Assembly: GCF_001949145.1 (NCBI RefSeq)
Contig: NW_019091526.1
Location: 899,538 to 963,537, forward strand
DNA: 64,000 nt
Direction: 5' to 3'
DNA from: Acanthaster planci
Lineage: Eukaryota; Echinodermata; Asteroidea; Valvatida; Acanthasteridae
Shown in pieces: positions 1 through 13,000 of the stretch; position 1 is the first letter of the stretch, and each line of letters begins with the position of its first letter. The notes below the pieces were generated by a model. That model saw nothing but the letters and a program-made list of their open reading frames with translations. It was not told the origin of the DNA and searched no databases. Made by a program: the position numbers and the translations under genes.

Positions 1-59
1 CCAAAGCAACCAGATAAACAACACGTGTCATCTCAGGATCTTATTTTGCTTTATGCACA

Positions 60-578
60 CACCGGTAGGGCTGTGCTGAATATTTGAATAACTTGATATT
101 TGATTGATCAATAATCAATTCAATATTCGAATTTTTTTTCAAATTTGAATTTTAAAATGTAAAATTCATGAAAAGGAAGGGAAAATTTTCTTCGGTTCTA
201 AATAAGAAAAATTGCACTATAGAGGCTTTTTTCAAGCAGATTCACATGAAAAGCGACAGAAATCTTACAATGATTTGAAAAGTACCAGTGAATTTTTCAT
301 TCAACAATTTAAAAGGAATAGAAATTTTCAACGGGGAAAGAAGTATTGTTCATCTCTTAAATCTTGCTAAATCATGGCTGGAGATAAAAGATGTGAGAAG
401 CTACATGTACCACATGCACCATATTGATCTTAATATACAATTGTGTGCAACTGATTTTTAGAGATGTACATATTGTTTGTTCATAAATAATCTGCTTGTT
501 GGTACGACCGAATATTCGGATATTTGATCAAATTGAAGGTCGACTGTTTGAATAGTTATTCAAGCTGACCAAGCCCTA
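60..578. mobile_element. hAT-like MITE with 8-bp target site duplication
   Basis: The 8-mer TATGCACA occurs at 52-59 and again at 579-586, flanking an AT-rich segment. The segment has inverted ends: TAGGGCTGTGC starting at 66, and ...AAGCCCTA ending at 578. Inside the ends, TGAATATTTGAATAA (left) and TTTGAATAGTTATTCA (right) are also roughly complementary. An 8-bp duplication with TAGGGCT-type ends is typical of hAT transposons. No transposase is encoded, so it is non-autonomous. The left terminus has about six extra bases (CACCGG) before TAGGGCT, which is odd. Confidence 0.65.
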
Positions 579-2827
579 TATGCACATTTGAATTCCCTGC
601 CGCTTTTCTCATCACTAAGAAAAGAAAATGGATCCCCACATCTCAGCCTTGGTGAAGCCAAGAGAATCATCTGAACAATATTGTCACCATGGCAACTGCA
701 TAGCCCCTTCGTCAGATGGGACAAATGAAACAAATTGGATTTGGGGTGCAGTTTCACTTCAGTGTTTCAGCATATTACTGTACTGTACCAGTACTGTACT
801 AGTACGTACGTGGAGCCTGACTCACTGCATGTACACGTACATGTAGATTAAGCACTGAGATACAAAATTTGTTTTCCTAACACGGTAGTTTTGATTCATT
901 TTTCCACCTGAATGAAGTGATTTAACATACTGTACATGTACATGACTACCCTTTCTAGTACGTTACATATGTACAGTACTGTACCTTTTCAAAGTTCACC
1001 AAAAAAAAAAACCCAATTTAGGGCAAAATGTCAAGTCAGAGGACTCCATCTACTGTAACAGCCCTGACCAAAATGGAACTCCAGAGCTAATACATGTACT
1101 GTATGTACAGCTTTGTATAATACTGGTATCATGGCTAAATCTGCTGTCAGCTGTATCCCTGCACAGTTTCAATGGGCAAGCACCTGACAAGAGATTTTGA
1201 ATGCAGCCCATCACACATTTAGCCCATGTACATGTATGTACATGTACATTATGTATGTTAAGGGCCGATACAGTATCATATGTGCATACTTTACATTTAC
1301 TGTACATGTTGATTCTCCATACAGCTTGTGGTATGTATGGATTTAAACCTTTGTGTATTCAGATTCAAGCGGCTTTACAAAAAAAATTCAGTTGAACTGC
1401 ACATGCACGGTACATTTGGGTATTACTGCTACATGTACCGGTAGTCCATTTTGGCTCTCAACATGGTTACCTGACAGTCATATTATGAATGTCATAGTGT
1501 GCAAGGAGGTCCAGCCAGTCCACCGGTATATTTTGCAGACTTCAAAAAGTCTCCCCTGATCCAATCTGTTTCATAAAAACTGAATCTTCAATTACTGTAA
1601 AATACAATGTATATGTACTGTGTAGGGTACATGTACCTCGTTTGTTCATGCACATGTATCTGTACCTGTATTTAATGATGCAAAAGGGAGAAATCTATTG
1701 TATAGGGACGTTGTACCCAGATGTACATTATTTGCAAATTGTATGAAACTGGGAGATTTGAATTTGAATTGTTCCGTGTACACTGTACCCTGTCAACATT
1801 TACATGTAGGCAATTAATTTACCAGTGCCGGTAGCTTGTTAATAATGAATTTTTAAAGCTGTGATTTGCTCTAGCTGGCTCGTTAAACGTGATGTTTCAT
1901 GGAGCATAAAGGAAATTATCCATGTCACCATAGTAACAAATTTTTTTAGCAACGTACCCTGTGTACATGTACATGTACATGTAGGCTTGCTATACCCTAG
2001 TTAATGAAGATGGAGCATTCGCCTGCAATTATTTTTGGTGCTGTTTTACAGTGTTGTGGATTGTTCCATTTCTGTCCCAGGCGGGTTACTCTGTTGTCAA
2101 GATCTGTCCAATAGGGATGGATGATTCAGCTTATCATGGATTTAATGCTTGTGTTGGGATGGGCAAGTGTAGTGGGAATACTCCTGCAGGTGAGGAGGGA
2201 TGTTAAAAGCAACTCCCTAGATCCTCCCAGCCTCTTCACTTTGTCACTTGACTGTGACATAGGGGGCCTACATTGTACATGTACTGTATGACGTCTCATC
2301 TCCTCAAGAAACCTCCACAGTGCCTGTTGTTCGTTGGAGTGTTGTAAAGCTAGAACCCCTCAAAAAAAAAAAAAGTTGGGGTCCTTATCCGCAGTGAATG
2401 CTCCACGACATGCTTCTTTCGACTGCCAGGTGGTATCTTCGATTACTGGAGCCTCTTCTTTGGGTCTTTACTGTACTTCCGTCTATGCGAGTAATTGCCG
2501 TGCCTTGCAGATTGCATGTGTATGGAGTGTTGCAGAATGTGAACTTGGCACCAGACAAGTTTCTGAGCTCTTCCCCCTACTGACAGCCTACATGTACCAT
2601 TCTGTCCTGTGAAGACAAGCGTCTCTCCAAAGGGAGGATTGACAACTCCCATTTTCAGACAACCTACCGTACATGCAGAGAAAGAGTGCTGCAATTAAAG
2701 GAGCATTACCATACAAGCACTAATCGGGACCATATTGCTTTGGGCAAGATTTGCGGATTGGGTAATAGCCTGTCTCTGGAAAAAAAAAAACAACTACTGT
2801 CCACTTACTGTGACTTTATTTGTTAAG
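579..2827. other. Non-coding, DCDC2 upstream or intron, rich in TACATGTA palindromes
   Basis: No exon can be supported with confidence here apart from one weak candidate at 2081-2189. The sequence is AT-rich with repeated TACATGTA, GTACATGTAC and TACCGGTA motifs. The first doublecortin domain expected for a DCDC2 gene was searched for by eye (RNGD, YVAGG, FKKL motifs) and not found. It probably lies upstream of the window. Confidence 0.5.
2081..2189 (+). other. Weak candidate exon (unassigned)
   Basis: An open segment bounded by a good acceptor (tctgtcccag) and a donor (gtgagg) reads AGYSVVKICPIGMDDSAYHG and continues in frame. It ends in phase 1, which fits the 2-base lead of the candidate exon at 2828. 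It does not resemble a DCX domain. An open frame of this length is easily expected by chance, so it is only a lead. Confidence 0.15.
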
Positions 2828-2955
2828 ATCTTTCAAAACTGGTCACTAAAACGTGTTTAATAGTACCAATAGACGTGATGGATGAGGATCAAACCAACCA
2901 TACTGGTATGTTTCCGAGTATTGATCAGAATGTGAAGGAGCGGAGAGCAGTCAAG
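2828..2955 (+). CDS. DCDC2: Probable DCDC2 exon, DCX1-DCX2 linker (start uncertain)
   Basis: The frame is open to the donor at 2956 (gtacat) and ends in phase 0 with NVKERRAVK. This joins in phase to RIQPVGHSNIRVSAK of the next exon. The joined stretch matches the basic linker before the conserved PVxHSxIxVSA segment of DCDC2 proteins. The chosen acceptor (tgttaag) has a reasonable pyrimidine tract, but others further in, such as those ending at 2932 or 2938, are possible. The residues upstream of NVKERR do not look like a known domain. Confidence 0.45.
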
Positions 2956-3931
2956 GTACATGTAACCATGTTTGTCTTTACTGTACACGTACATGCGTAG
3001 ATCTTTGCCTCAAACCGGTAGTTTATTTTCAATCAGTTTCTTCTAAAATACCGGGTAGCTCAGATTTAACCGGTGTTGCCATGGTTGCAGGCAGTACACT
3101 TTCAGGAGTAAACATCTGTGCATACCAGACTGTACTCATATGTCCCAGGTGTGTCCATATTTATATTTTAATCACAGATTTTTGTCATAAAATTTTTCTA
3201 GCATTATTTTGTAATAATATGTTGCTGAACAACCAACATTTCGGCATACATGTTTGTATACTTGTAGGTTTGAACAGGTACATGTATCGGTACATGTACT
3301 TACAGTACAGTACACGGTAATTACAGTCAGGTTTTTGCTTGACTTTAATTATAACTTTTTGTCCCATTTAGCTTCGACTTAGACTACTACATGTAGATAG
3401 AAAAAAATACCTGGATATATGTACCAGCAGTATCAGTATATTGGGGATGTTTTTGTGACAAAGTATATTCAGTGTCTGTTATTTGTATCAACCATTTTCC
3501 CAACCCCAGCTTTGCAAGTACCAATGTGATTTTCGCTGTTGCAGTTTTCTAAATATTTAGAAACCCTTTTGCAACCCTGATACCGGTAGTACCGTACTTT
3601 CATTCGTGTCCCAGGTTTGCTTTGAAATCACCAGCCTATTTTAAAATCCCTGTCCTACTCTTGCTTCCTGTACAAGACAGTACAAAGACAAATATTTCAT
3701 GTTTTTTTTCCATTTGTAGGGGAATTTATGCATTGCTTGTTCCTATATATGTATGCACAAACTGTAAACCTGCCTACAGGAAAGAAATAACCAACAGAGG
3801 CAGAGTATCAAAAGAAAGCTAAACAAATTTGTGACAGCCTTTCCATTTGCAGGTGATATCATGCTTACTTGATCGTATTGATATTTCCACAAGCCCATCA
3901 TCTTTTCTTTCTCCGTCTCTTTGTGTTTCAG

Positions 3932-4011
3932 CGAATCCAGCCTGTAGGTCACAGCAATATCCGCGTCTCAGCGAAATGCATCAAACGGCAGGAAGGGCCC
4001 AAGGTCGTGCA
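3932..4011 (+). CDS. DCDC2: DCDC2 exon: DCX1-DCX2 linker
   Basis: The acceptor is ttgtgtttcag and the donor is gtaagt. The exon encodes RIQPVGHSNIRVSAK then CIKRQEGPKVV and ends in phase 2. The PVxHSxIxVSA pattern is the conserved linker just before the second DCX domain in DCDC2 family members. Confidence 0.8.
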
Positions 4012-7000
4012 GTAAGTGGAAAATTCTTACAGTTTGTCCATTTAATTTTTTCGCCTTAAAACTACGGGCCAGCAATCTCCGCTGATGGATACTGATAGAA
4101 TTCTGTTGAAAGCAAAACCTTCAATGTGTAAAAAGTCACAGATTCAAAAAAGTCATTTCAAAGCACTATGGACAAGTCTTTAAAAGTTCTTCATTGAAAT
4201 TCTACCCAACGACTGTAATTACTGGTGCACGTATTTGACAGAATGGGTTGGCAAGCAATTTTAAGTTTGAAATCTGGTGCTTCACAAAGTTTCGTTCTAC
4301 CGGTACTCATACGTGAACATGATGTATTTGTACACTACCAGTATTTACAATTTTCTGAAATGAAAAAAGGGTCATTTTAGATATTATTAAATTATTTTTA
4401 TACCGGTATTTACAAGTACTTGTAATTCTGATGTCCATTGGTATATGTACATGTAGGGTATATGAGGATACTTTAAAAACATTAAGCAGCTTTCTGAATA
4501 TTGAATTTATGTATTTTGTCTTTGTGCATTCAATTTTTTTGAGAAATTTATGCCAAGTGTTGGCTCTTTATAAGGTACGGGTCTTGTACCAGCAAACACA
4601 ACTGCCAAGGTGAAAAAGAATTCTGCTGTCAGCTGATTTCAGCCATTTGTGTTCACATTTCTACTTTAAAGAACTGTCAACATTTCAGTTTTTTTTCCCC
4701 ATCTGTTTTCAGCTGTTTTACATTTGTATCTGTATGTACATGTAGTCATTCACCCCCCTGACTCTACAAGTAAATGTACTTAGTACTGATGTAACTAAAT
4801 GTACCACATGTACCGGTTAGCACTCATTCCTTACCAGTACATGCAGATGGAACATTAATTTGTACTTGTCACACAGGTTGTTGATTTTGAGATGCACATG
4901 AATTTGGCAAGTTGAAAATGTATTGCTGGACTGTGGGGCATTACGCGCGCGTGCAGACATGTATGTACATGTACCGATGTGTAATGTGCACTTGTATAAC
5001 CTGAGTTTGACCACAGTTTTCGACGCTAATGGTTTGTAATTGCCGTTAATGGATAGGTTTGTTGTGCAAATATTTACATGTAATTTGATCATTTGTGGTA
5101 TTACATGTACCATTACGTGACAAGGAGGGGTGAAGTGTGATTGTGGTATGTCGTTATCTTTGCCTTGAAATCACGGATAGAAAGGGACGTTGTCTCAAGT
5201 ACTCTTGAAGTGAAACACTTGCATGGACACATCAAACTGCTTCAATCTTGTTACAGCGCGATCACCACTTTTGCCATTTCTCTCTTGACAAGTGTTTTCC
5301 GCAATGGAGGAGACATGAGCCCTGCAGTTCGTGTGCTTCTACACAAAAACCAGATGCTAAGCATGGTCCATATATTAGACCACATCACCAGCAAAGTCAC
5401 CCTCACAAGTGGTGCTGTCAGAAGGTATGTTTGTTTTCAGTTAAAGAAAACAAAAACAAAAGAGAAAAATCACTTTATTCTCATATATCATATTCCTAAG
5501 TTGTGAAGCCCTGCTTTTGGCCCTCCTTGTTTTAATCTGTAGTTTCATATTAAACCAAAGTAAAATGTAATTAATCTTTTATTGAGGGCATTCATTTTGT
5601 ACCTGTGCACTGGGAACGGTTATTTGCCAATTCTAAGTAAATATGAGAAGGGTGTTTCATAATGAGTGTAACTGTGAAAGTTTCCAGAAGCAATTTAAAG
5701 ACTGAAGTTTTTTTTTGAAAAACTTGTTTTTTAATTTGTTTTCCAAAGATTGTATCACATGTCTGGGAAATTGGTCTTGGATGGATCAGAGCTTGAAAAC
5801 GAGCAATGCTACGTAGCAGCAGGCGGGGAGAAGTTCAAGAAGCGAGGCTACAATATACAAAATTTGCAGCAGACGTCTCCAAGGAATAAGAGGTAGGGAT
5901 TACAGCCAAATACCCCAATTTGCATCGTGTCCAATTGCAATGCATATGGGGTCTTAACTCTGAGAATTGGCAGTGTGTACTTATCCAGACCTTGAGAGAA
6001 AACAGACGGAAAGATATCCAAAGATAGTAGAGTCATCCTCTGGTAATTTTCAACCATATACGTACATGAACATGTACAGATGCTATTATTGTTTCATTTA
6101 TGCATGACATCTATGGTAGATGTGATTTTTCAAGCTCGCGTGATTCCTGCAGGAGAGTGAGACATATACAGTTTCTTATACGTACATGTACATACATGTA
6201 CTAGTACGTTATTATTATTATGATTAAATTAATTCATTAAGCACAAATTCTATACAACCTGTACAACCTTGTATTCTGTACAACCAATAGCAGAAAAATA
6301 AACTTGTGTAATATAAAATTTCATCAGAATTCAAAAGACACTAAAAACATTAATTTACGATTATACACAGATATTAAAACAAAATAAATTTAGTACACAG
6401 ATACAACAGGACATTAAAGTCGTCACAGAAGAGCGCAAACTAATAACATTCGTTAAAATACTGATAAAAACACATCACAACTCAAAAGCGATCCTAAACA
6501 GATGAGTTTTAGCAGTGCCTTAAAACGGTCTAAACTTGTGGCATTTCAACTTGTTCTGAGCAAGTTGAATGTCACACTTGTACTGCCTTATCCAGTGCTT
6601 CATATACATGTACATCTATGTGCACGTACGAATACAAATGAAAGGGCTGGGAAACATTGTATGTCTTGTCTACAAGTAATCCAGTTAGTTTTCAATTATA
6701 CCTTCAGCTTGGCCGTGCCCTGAAGTGAGTTTGTGGCAATCAAGTTCATTGCACCTTGTTAAATTATCTTCAAAGCTTCAACGCCTCAAATCAGCTGCTT
6801 AGCAGCCTGCTTTTTTCATCCAGCTAGGAAGCAAATCATGTGACCATAGAAATGTACCAGTACATGTAGACGGAAATTGTTTTGCCTGAGTTATAAAATT
6901 GTAAAAATACAAAAACAAAACAAATTTCAATTCACACTTGCATTTTTTTTCTATCAAAGGGTATTGGTTTTTCCAAAGTTGAAGGAAGAAAAGTTGATAA

Positions 7001-10000
7001 TTCTGTAAAGCGTTTCCAACCAGCATCATCATGCATATACATCCTGTAGACCTCTGCAGTTAGTTTAAACCTGGCAGAAATTGTTTTGCCGGGTGGAAAA
7101 AACTTCAGGATTCCTTGAAAGCAATTTCCATACATATTGGTTTGACCAGCAATTACTTGTAGGCTTCTGTTCCTACTCAAAAAGCAGGGATTGAAGTAAT
7201 ATCTTAATGCCGTCTTGCAATAACAGAAAAAAAAAGAAAAACAGCTGTTGGACATCTAGTGGCCCGTGTGTAACTGTGAATAAGGAAGTTGTTTTGCTTC
7301 TTAAAGCAAACTTCAAATTTCTATTTCCATAATTTCATCCTATGAAAGAAGACAAAATCATAGTTTTCATAAAGCACTTTCTTGGTGAAAAGCAGTTTGT
7401 TTGCTTGGGCAACAAATTCATCTATCCAATTTTTTCCTTTTTTATTTTATTCCCTGATAGCCAAATTTCCACAATGAATGTTGAAGGTTTCTTTCCTCAT
7501 GAATTTAATGAGTAAAGGCAGGATGACTGCACCTGTGCTTTATAACTCAATTTTTGGTTGTCTTTATTAAGTTGTGCTTAAGTGTATGTTTGTGTGCACG
7601 TCAAGTCCAAAAAAATCTCCCCTAATTTTGTCAAGTACGGTGCAATTGTACATGCATGCATATAACGCAGTGCTTTGTTTATACAATCATCTCAACAACT
7701 TCTCAAGGATATTTGCATGACTGAGTAATGCAATCCTTGAGAAAGAATTCTCCATTCACTGAGATGTCCCAACACTGGACTGAGAAACAAGAAAATCCAT
7801 GAATGTCTTGAGAAAATTTCTGTTTTAATTCATATATGTACACTGGTCGATCATGTAGCGGTACATGTACCATATGGGACATACGGCAGCAAAGGTGAAA
7901 TTCAAGTGTGGGCTACATGTAGCTTGCCCTGATACTGTCTAGATGTGGGAAACCAGGATTCTAAAAGTTACCAATATGGCCCTTACAGTGCTGATAGCTC
8001 TACGGGTACAGGCACCGGTGACTTGCACTTTTGGAAATGAGCTGTTTAAGTCCATGTACATTGTACATTTTAGGCATGCCTAGGCATTTACATGTACAGT
8101 ATTGTGTGCACTGGTACATGTACACATGGACATGTGCATTTGAGTAAAATGCCATAAATTAGAGGCGATTCACATGCTGTATAGTGTACTTTGTCATCAA
8201 GTGTTTGGCCGTCAGAGGTCGCACCTTCACATTACTATTTACATGCATTAATTCCTGTACTGCACGCTGTCTTACAGTTAGACAAATGTTTCCATCACTG
8301 TACCGGTACAGTGTACATGTACATCAGATCACTGGAAAAAAATTCAGAGAAAAGCAATTTCCTTACCATGAACCAGGCTAGCATCATTTTATACAAGTAC
8401 TTTACACAATGTACGTTTACCTGTACAGCTACTGTATTTTGCTCCGAGCTACATGTAACTGTAATTGCTTGAGCGAATGTGTGTGTGCTGACAAGAAGAA
8501 AGTTGGGGATGACTGTTCTTGTGCTTCTTTTGCTTTCTTCATCCATTTGCGTCAATGGTGGATTAAAATGATCTGACTTCCCTGGAGCCATATTTGATAA
8601 ATCACCAAACACGTGATGCACATGAGGCTTACGTCTACTGTACTTACATTTCTACCCTGGGCAGTTTCCCAATTCTTGGTCGCCTAACTCCTCAGGCTTT
8701 GTCTCTGAAATAATCATGACCTGCCTTTTAGGCTGGAGTGGTCAAATTCAATACAAATGCGTTTCTGCATGGCTTCTACATGTAGTTTGACTTGGTGTGT
8801 TGGCAGTATTTGTACTATTGAGCTATATCCTATATGTACAGCTCCAAAGCCCGGAGGGTTAAAAATCAGGTGGACAGAGACAAAGCTGAGTATTGGGGAA
8901 AAAACCTAGGCTTTGCATTGTATGTATCCAATAGTCATGCACCGGTACTAAATTACCAGTATACCATGTACCGGTACCGGAACTTGTCTGGTCATTTCAG
9001 AGGTTAATTACATGTATCTTAGGCCAATTCTTGCAGTCTTCAGTAGAAAATTCTAAATGTGGGAGAACTCAAGTTAAGTGCGCTGAAGAGAAAGGGCAGG
9101 TCACTGTGATTGAGAGCCTGTTTTAAATTCATGGTACATGTACATGTATGTTTACTAGTAACCTGCCTTAAGTAGTAAGGAAATGTTTCCTAACTTTCTA
9201 CATGTACAGTATACCAGTATGTCCTTGAGCAAGGTAATTTAACACAATTACATTCTGTTCCGCACCTTTATTCGGCATGAGGTTACCTTAGAGGACTCCT
9301 GCATGTTCCCTCTAAGATTGGGCATTTTAAGGATTGCTTGCAGACATGCATGGGTCCAAAAAGTACCGGTACATCTACATGCACTTTTTTGCAAATTACT
9401 GATGAAAATGTGGGAAGATTTTGTTGAAAAGGGGAACACTGCATGACAGGAAATTGACAAAAAAGCGAGAAAATTGACTTCATTAAAATTCCGTATTATA
9501 TTAGAACCTCCTAGTAAACATCACCTGAAATTAATTCTGATGGCTGGACACAAGTGAAATGACATGTACAGTACGTACCCAGATCAGCTGATATCCTAGA
9601 GCTGAAAATAGCCCTCTCCTTGGACATCCTTAGCTGGAATGAATCTTTACCCTGTGGGGATTCAAGCCAAAGAATATAAAAGAGAGTAATTGTTTGAAGA
9701 CTGACCTTCAAAATAAGAAAAACAAATCATGTAAGTCTTGCCCGCTAATAAAACCTTGGAGATTTCAGGCTGGCAAGAAGCAGAAATGCCAATTCTATTA
9801 AGGGGTAATTTGTTCAGTTCCTATTACTGGCTGGGAGAGTTAGGGAGTTGCAGATGGCATTCTTGCTGTGAGGTGACGTCAGTTGGATTTCTTGTTTGTT
9901 TTCTTGAGTAGAATACATGTATGATGCAAGTACCTGGTATTGTGCACGTGTCCAGGAAAAACATAGTTTTCTTACAGTTGGAAAAATGATAACCGGTGTG

Positions 10001-13000
10001 AAAAAGATCTTTTGAGGGAATTTTTTTTTTACGCCATGTATACCCGTACGTGTACAACTGAATCGTGGCACAGTCTTAATCATATTACATGCACACGTAA
10101 TAAGTCTTTTTGTTTTCAACCTAAAGGAATGGACAAACTGTTTGGGGTATTTATGAATCTAATTTAATGTTGTTTTCATGTACATGTACACATGCATTGT
10201 ACATGTATGTATTTTCAAGCCTTTACGCAATGCATTTAAGTTTTAGTGACATTCACACATGGACTATAAAAAAGTGTGATTTTGTATTTTTAGAATGAAA
10301 AGCCTTGAAAATGAACATTTACTGGTACATATGTAACTTTGAGATGGCCAGCTGCTGTTTTGAATGAATCTCATTTTTTCTCTATGAATTTCTCACTTTA
10401 TTAACCATATGCTGCCTGTGAGTACATGTACATGTATGCAGTATCTCTTGCACCGGGTACATGTATATTTTGAGGTACATGTACATGCACGTAGCTAATC
10501 AGGCGATATGGGCATTATTCTATCCAAAAGAAAATGTCATCCACATTGTAATAGACCTACATGTACATGTACTAAGTACATGTGTATAATATAATGAAGC
10601 CATACTTTGTTTCCATGTGTGCATGCCTGTATGGCAATGAGTTGGCACATGTTGCCAGCATGTCATGTTCTAGTCTAACGGGTATTACGTGTTTAGATTT
10701 TTTGTGCTGCATGCACAGTGTCCTTGTGTACACTGTAGTTTCACTTTGACACCATTTGCCCCTTGTCTATAACCCACTGCTCTGTCCCCGAGTCTGCATC
10801 CCTGGCTGACACTTTTTCTATCTATCCTCTTTCCAGAGTGCTTCCACCGGTTACTAGGAGACCACCACCCAAAGCCAAGCCGTCTCCCATCAGGGAACAA
10901 CAGGTACGGGGTAAATTGATTGTGCAGCGTCATGCTGCAGTTGCACCTGTTCGAAATGTTCTTTTTACCACATTTTCTCTTTCCAGAAAAATGTTGATGA
11001 ATACATAGAGATATAAGATCAAAGCAAACAATTTTATCACCCCTGCATGTACATTTAAATGAGCTAAAATATTTACTTCCACACTACAAGAGTATATAAA
11101 TATAAGCACTCAATTTTTCACATACATGTACCTGTAATTTGTCCTAGTTGTTGTGCAAAACTTACAGGCTGTGCGTTTTAGCTTATATTTTGTGGGGTTT
11201 AATGTCACCTGTTTTGTTGTTTTTAAATAGGAAAGGAAAGTCCTAGAATTAAAAAAAGCTAGCAATAAGGGTCAGCCTAGTTTGAACACGGTGAGCAAAT
11301 AACGTGCACCATTTGTGCAGCATACATGTGCACCATGAAAGCTGTGTAAAAATCGTTTGTGCTCACCCTTGCATCTCTAGAAACCCACTCATCAGCCTCG
11401 AGAGCCTAAACCTCCCCCGCCAAAGCAGGAGGTCCCAGCTCGCAGGCTTCCGCCCAAGCCTGCTGCCCAGCCCGAGCAGAAGCCCAAGAGCCGACGCCCC
11501 AAGCCGGAGAAGACGGCCGAACAAAGGGAAGCGGAGGCTGTTTTCCACCACAAGCCGGCCATAGTCAAACGCAGCCGGGAAAAGGAAGAACAACCCAAGG
11601 AATCTCTGGACTATGAGGGTAAGTTATCCATCATATTAATCTAATCCAATGAGCCGCCATTTGCCAGAGCCACATTCGAGAGAGAGGCCTTGGACAATGT
11701 TGGAAGATTCTCACATAAATGTAAATCACTAGGAACCCCTAACTTATTTTAACCCACATACAGTCCCATATTCATCAAAATGCCAAACTGAGTGATGTGT
11801 CTAAGTGGAGTTCTTTGTAATGCAGACAAAAACAAAATTGCTGAAAATTGCCAGGATTGACACCTTGAAACCAGTTGGCGAACCCCAGCAAACATGACTA
11901 CCAGTATGTTGTGGTATCCACTTTGAAGCACCGGCCCCCTCATCGGTTGAAAAGTGTTCCGATTTTGCTCATAGCGTAACGTGTATCTTATAGTCGTTTG
12001 TGAACCAGCAAAATGCAGTTCCAACCAAAGGAGCCGCCGTTGCTAGAAAAATAGCACCCTATTATGGTCCAGCTGGGGTTCATTGTAGAGAAAGGGGACC
12101 AAAAGAGTTAGAGACGATATGGGAGGGAGCACATTAAAAATACAAATGTATTATGCAGTGCATTAATCTGCCAAAATAGATGAACAAAATGTGAAATGTT
12201 CAAAGTTCTTTGCCTCTTTACAGATCCTAATAGTGTTTTCAAGGCCACGGAACAGCGGAAGGAGACAGCCCGGGCTGCTGAAGTGGAGGAAAACAATGAA
12301 ACCGCTGTTGATCTTCCAATTGATCAAATTGCTGCTGAAGAAGTTGACGAAGAGGTACAGGAGTATGAGTCNNNNNNNNNNNNNNNNNNNNNNNNNNNNN
12401 NNNNNNNNNNNNNNNNNNNNNNNNNNNNNNNNNNNNNNNNNNNNNNNNNNNNNNNNNNNNNNNNNNNNNNNNNNNNNNNNNNNNNNNNNNNNNNNNNNNN
12501 NNNNNNNNNNNNNNNNNNNNNNNNNNNNNNNNNNNNNNNNNNNNNNNNNNNNNNNNNNNNCCCCCACTGGACCCAACACCGCCACCTCGTGAGGCCACAC
12601 CCCCACTGGACCCGACACCGCCACCTCATGAGGCCACACCACCACTGGACCCTACACCACCACCTCGTGAGGCCACGCCACCGCTGGACCCAACACCACC
12701 CCCTCATGAGGCCACACCACCCCAACAAAGAACTGATGAGCAAGTGAGTTAGAGCCAGCAATTCCAGGGCAGGGGAAGCAGTTTAGGCTAGCAGTGGAGA
12801 GGACTAGGTACGTAGCTCAGGACAGATCAGGTCATAATTTGTACTGCAGGTTATTTAACAGTGCACCTATTTGATGTGATGGTCTGGCAGGGTTATCAAT
12901 TAATGGCCAGGTACTTCATCTGAATTTAGGCTTGACATACGTGTAGTTGGTCATGTTGGTACAGGTGGATTTTCTAATTAAAACATGCTCATGATCTGTT

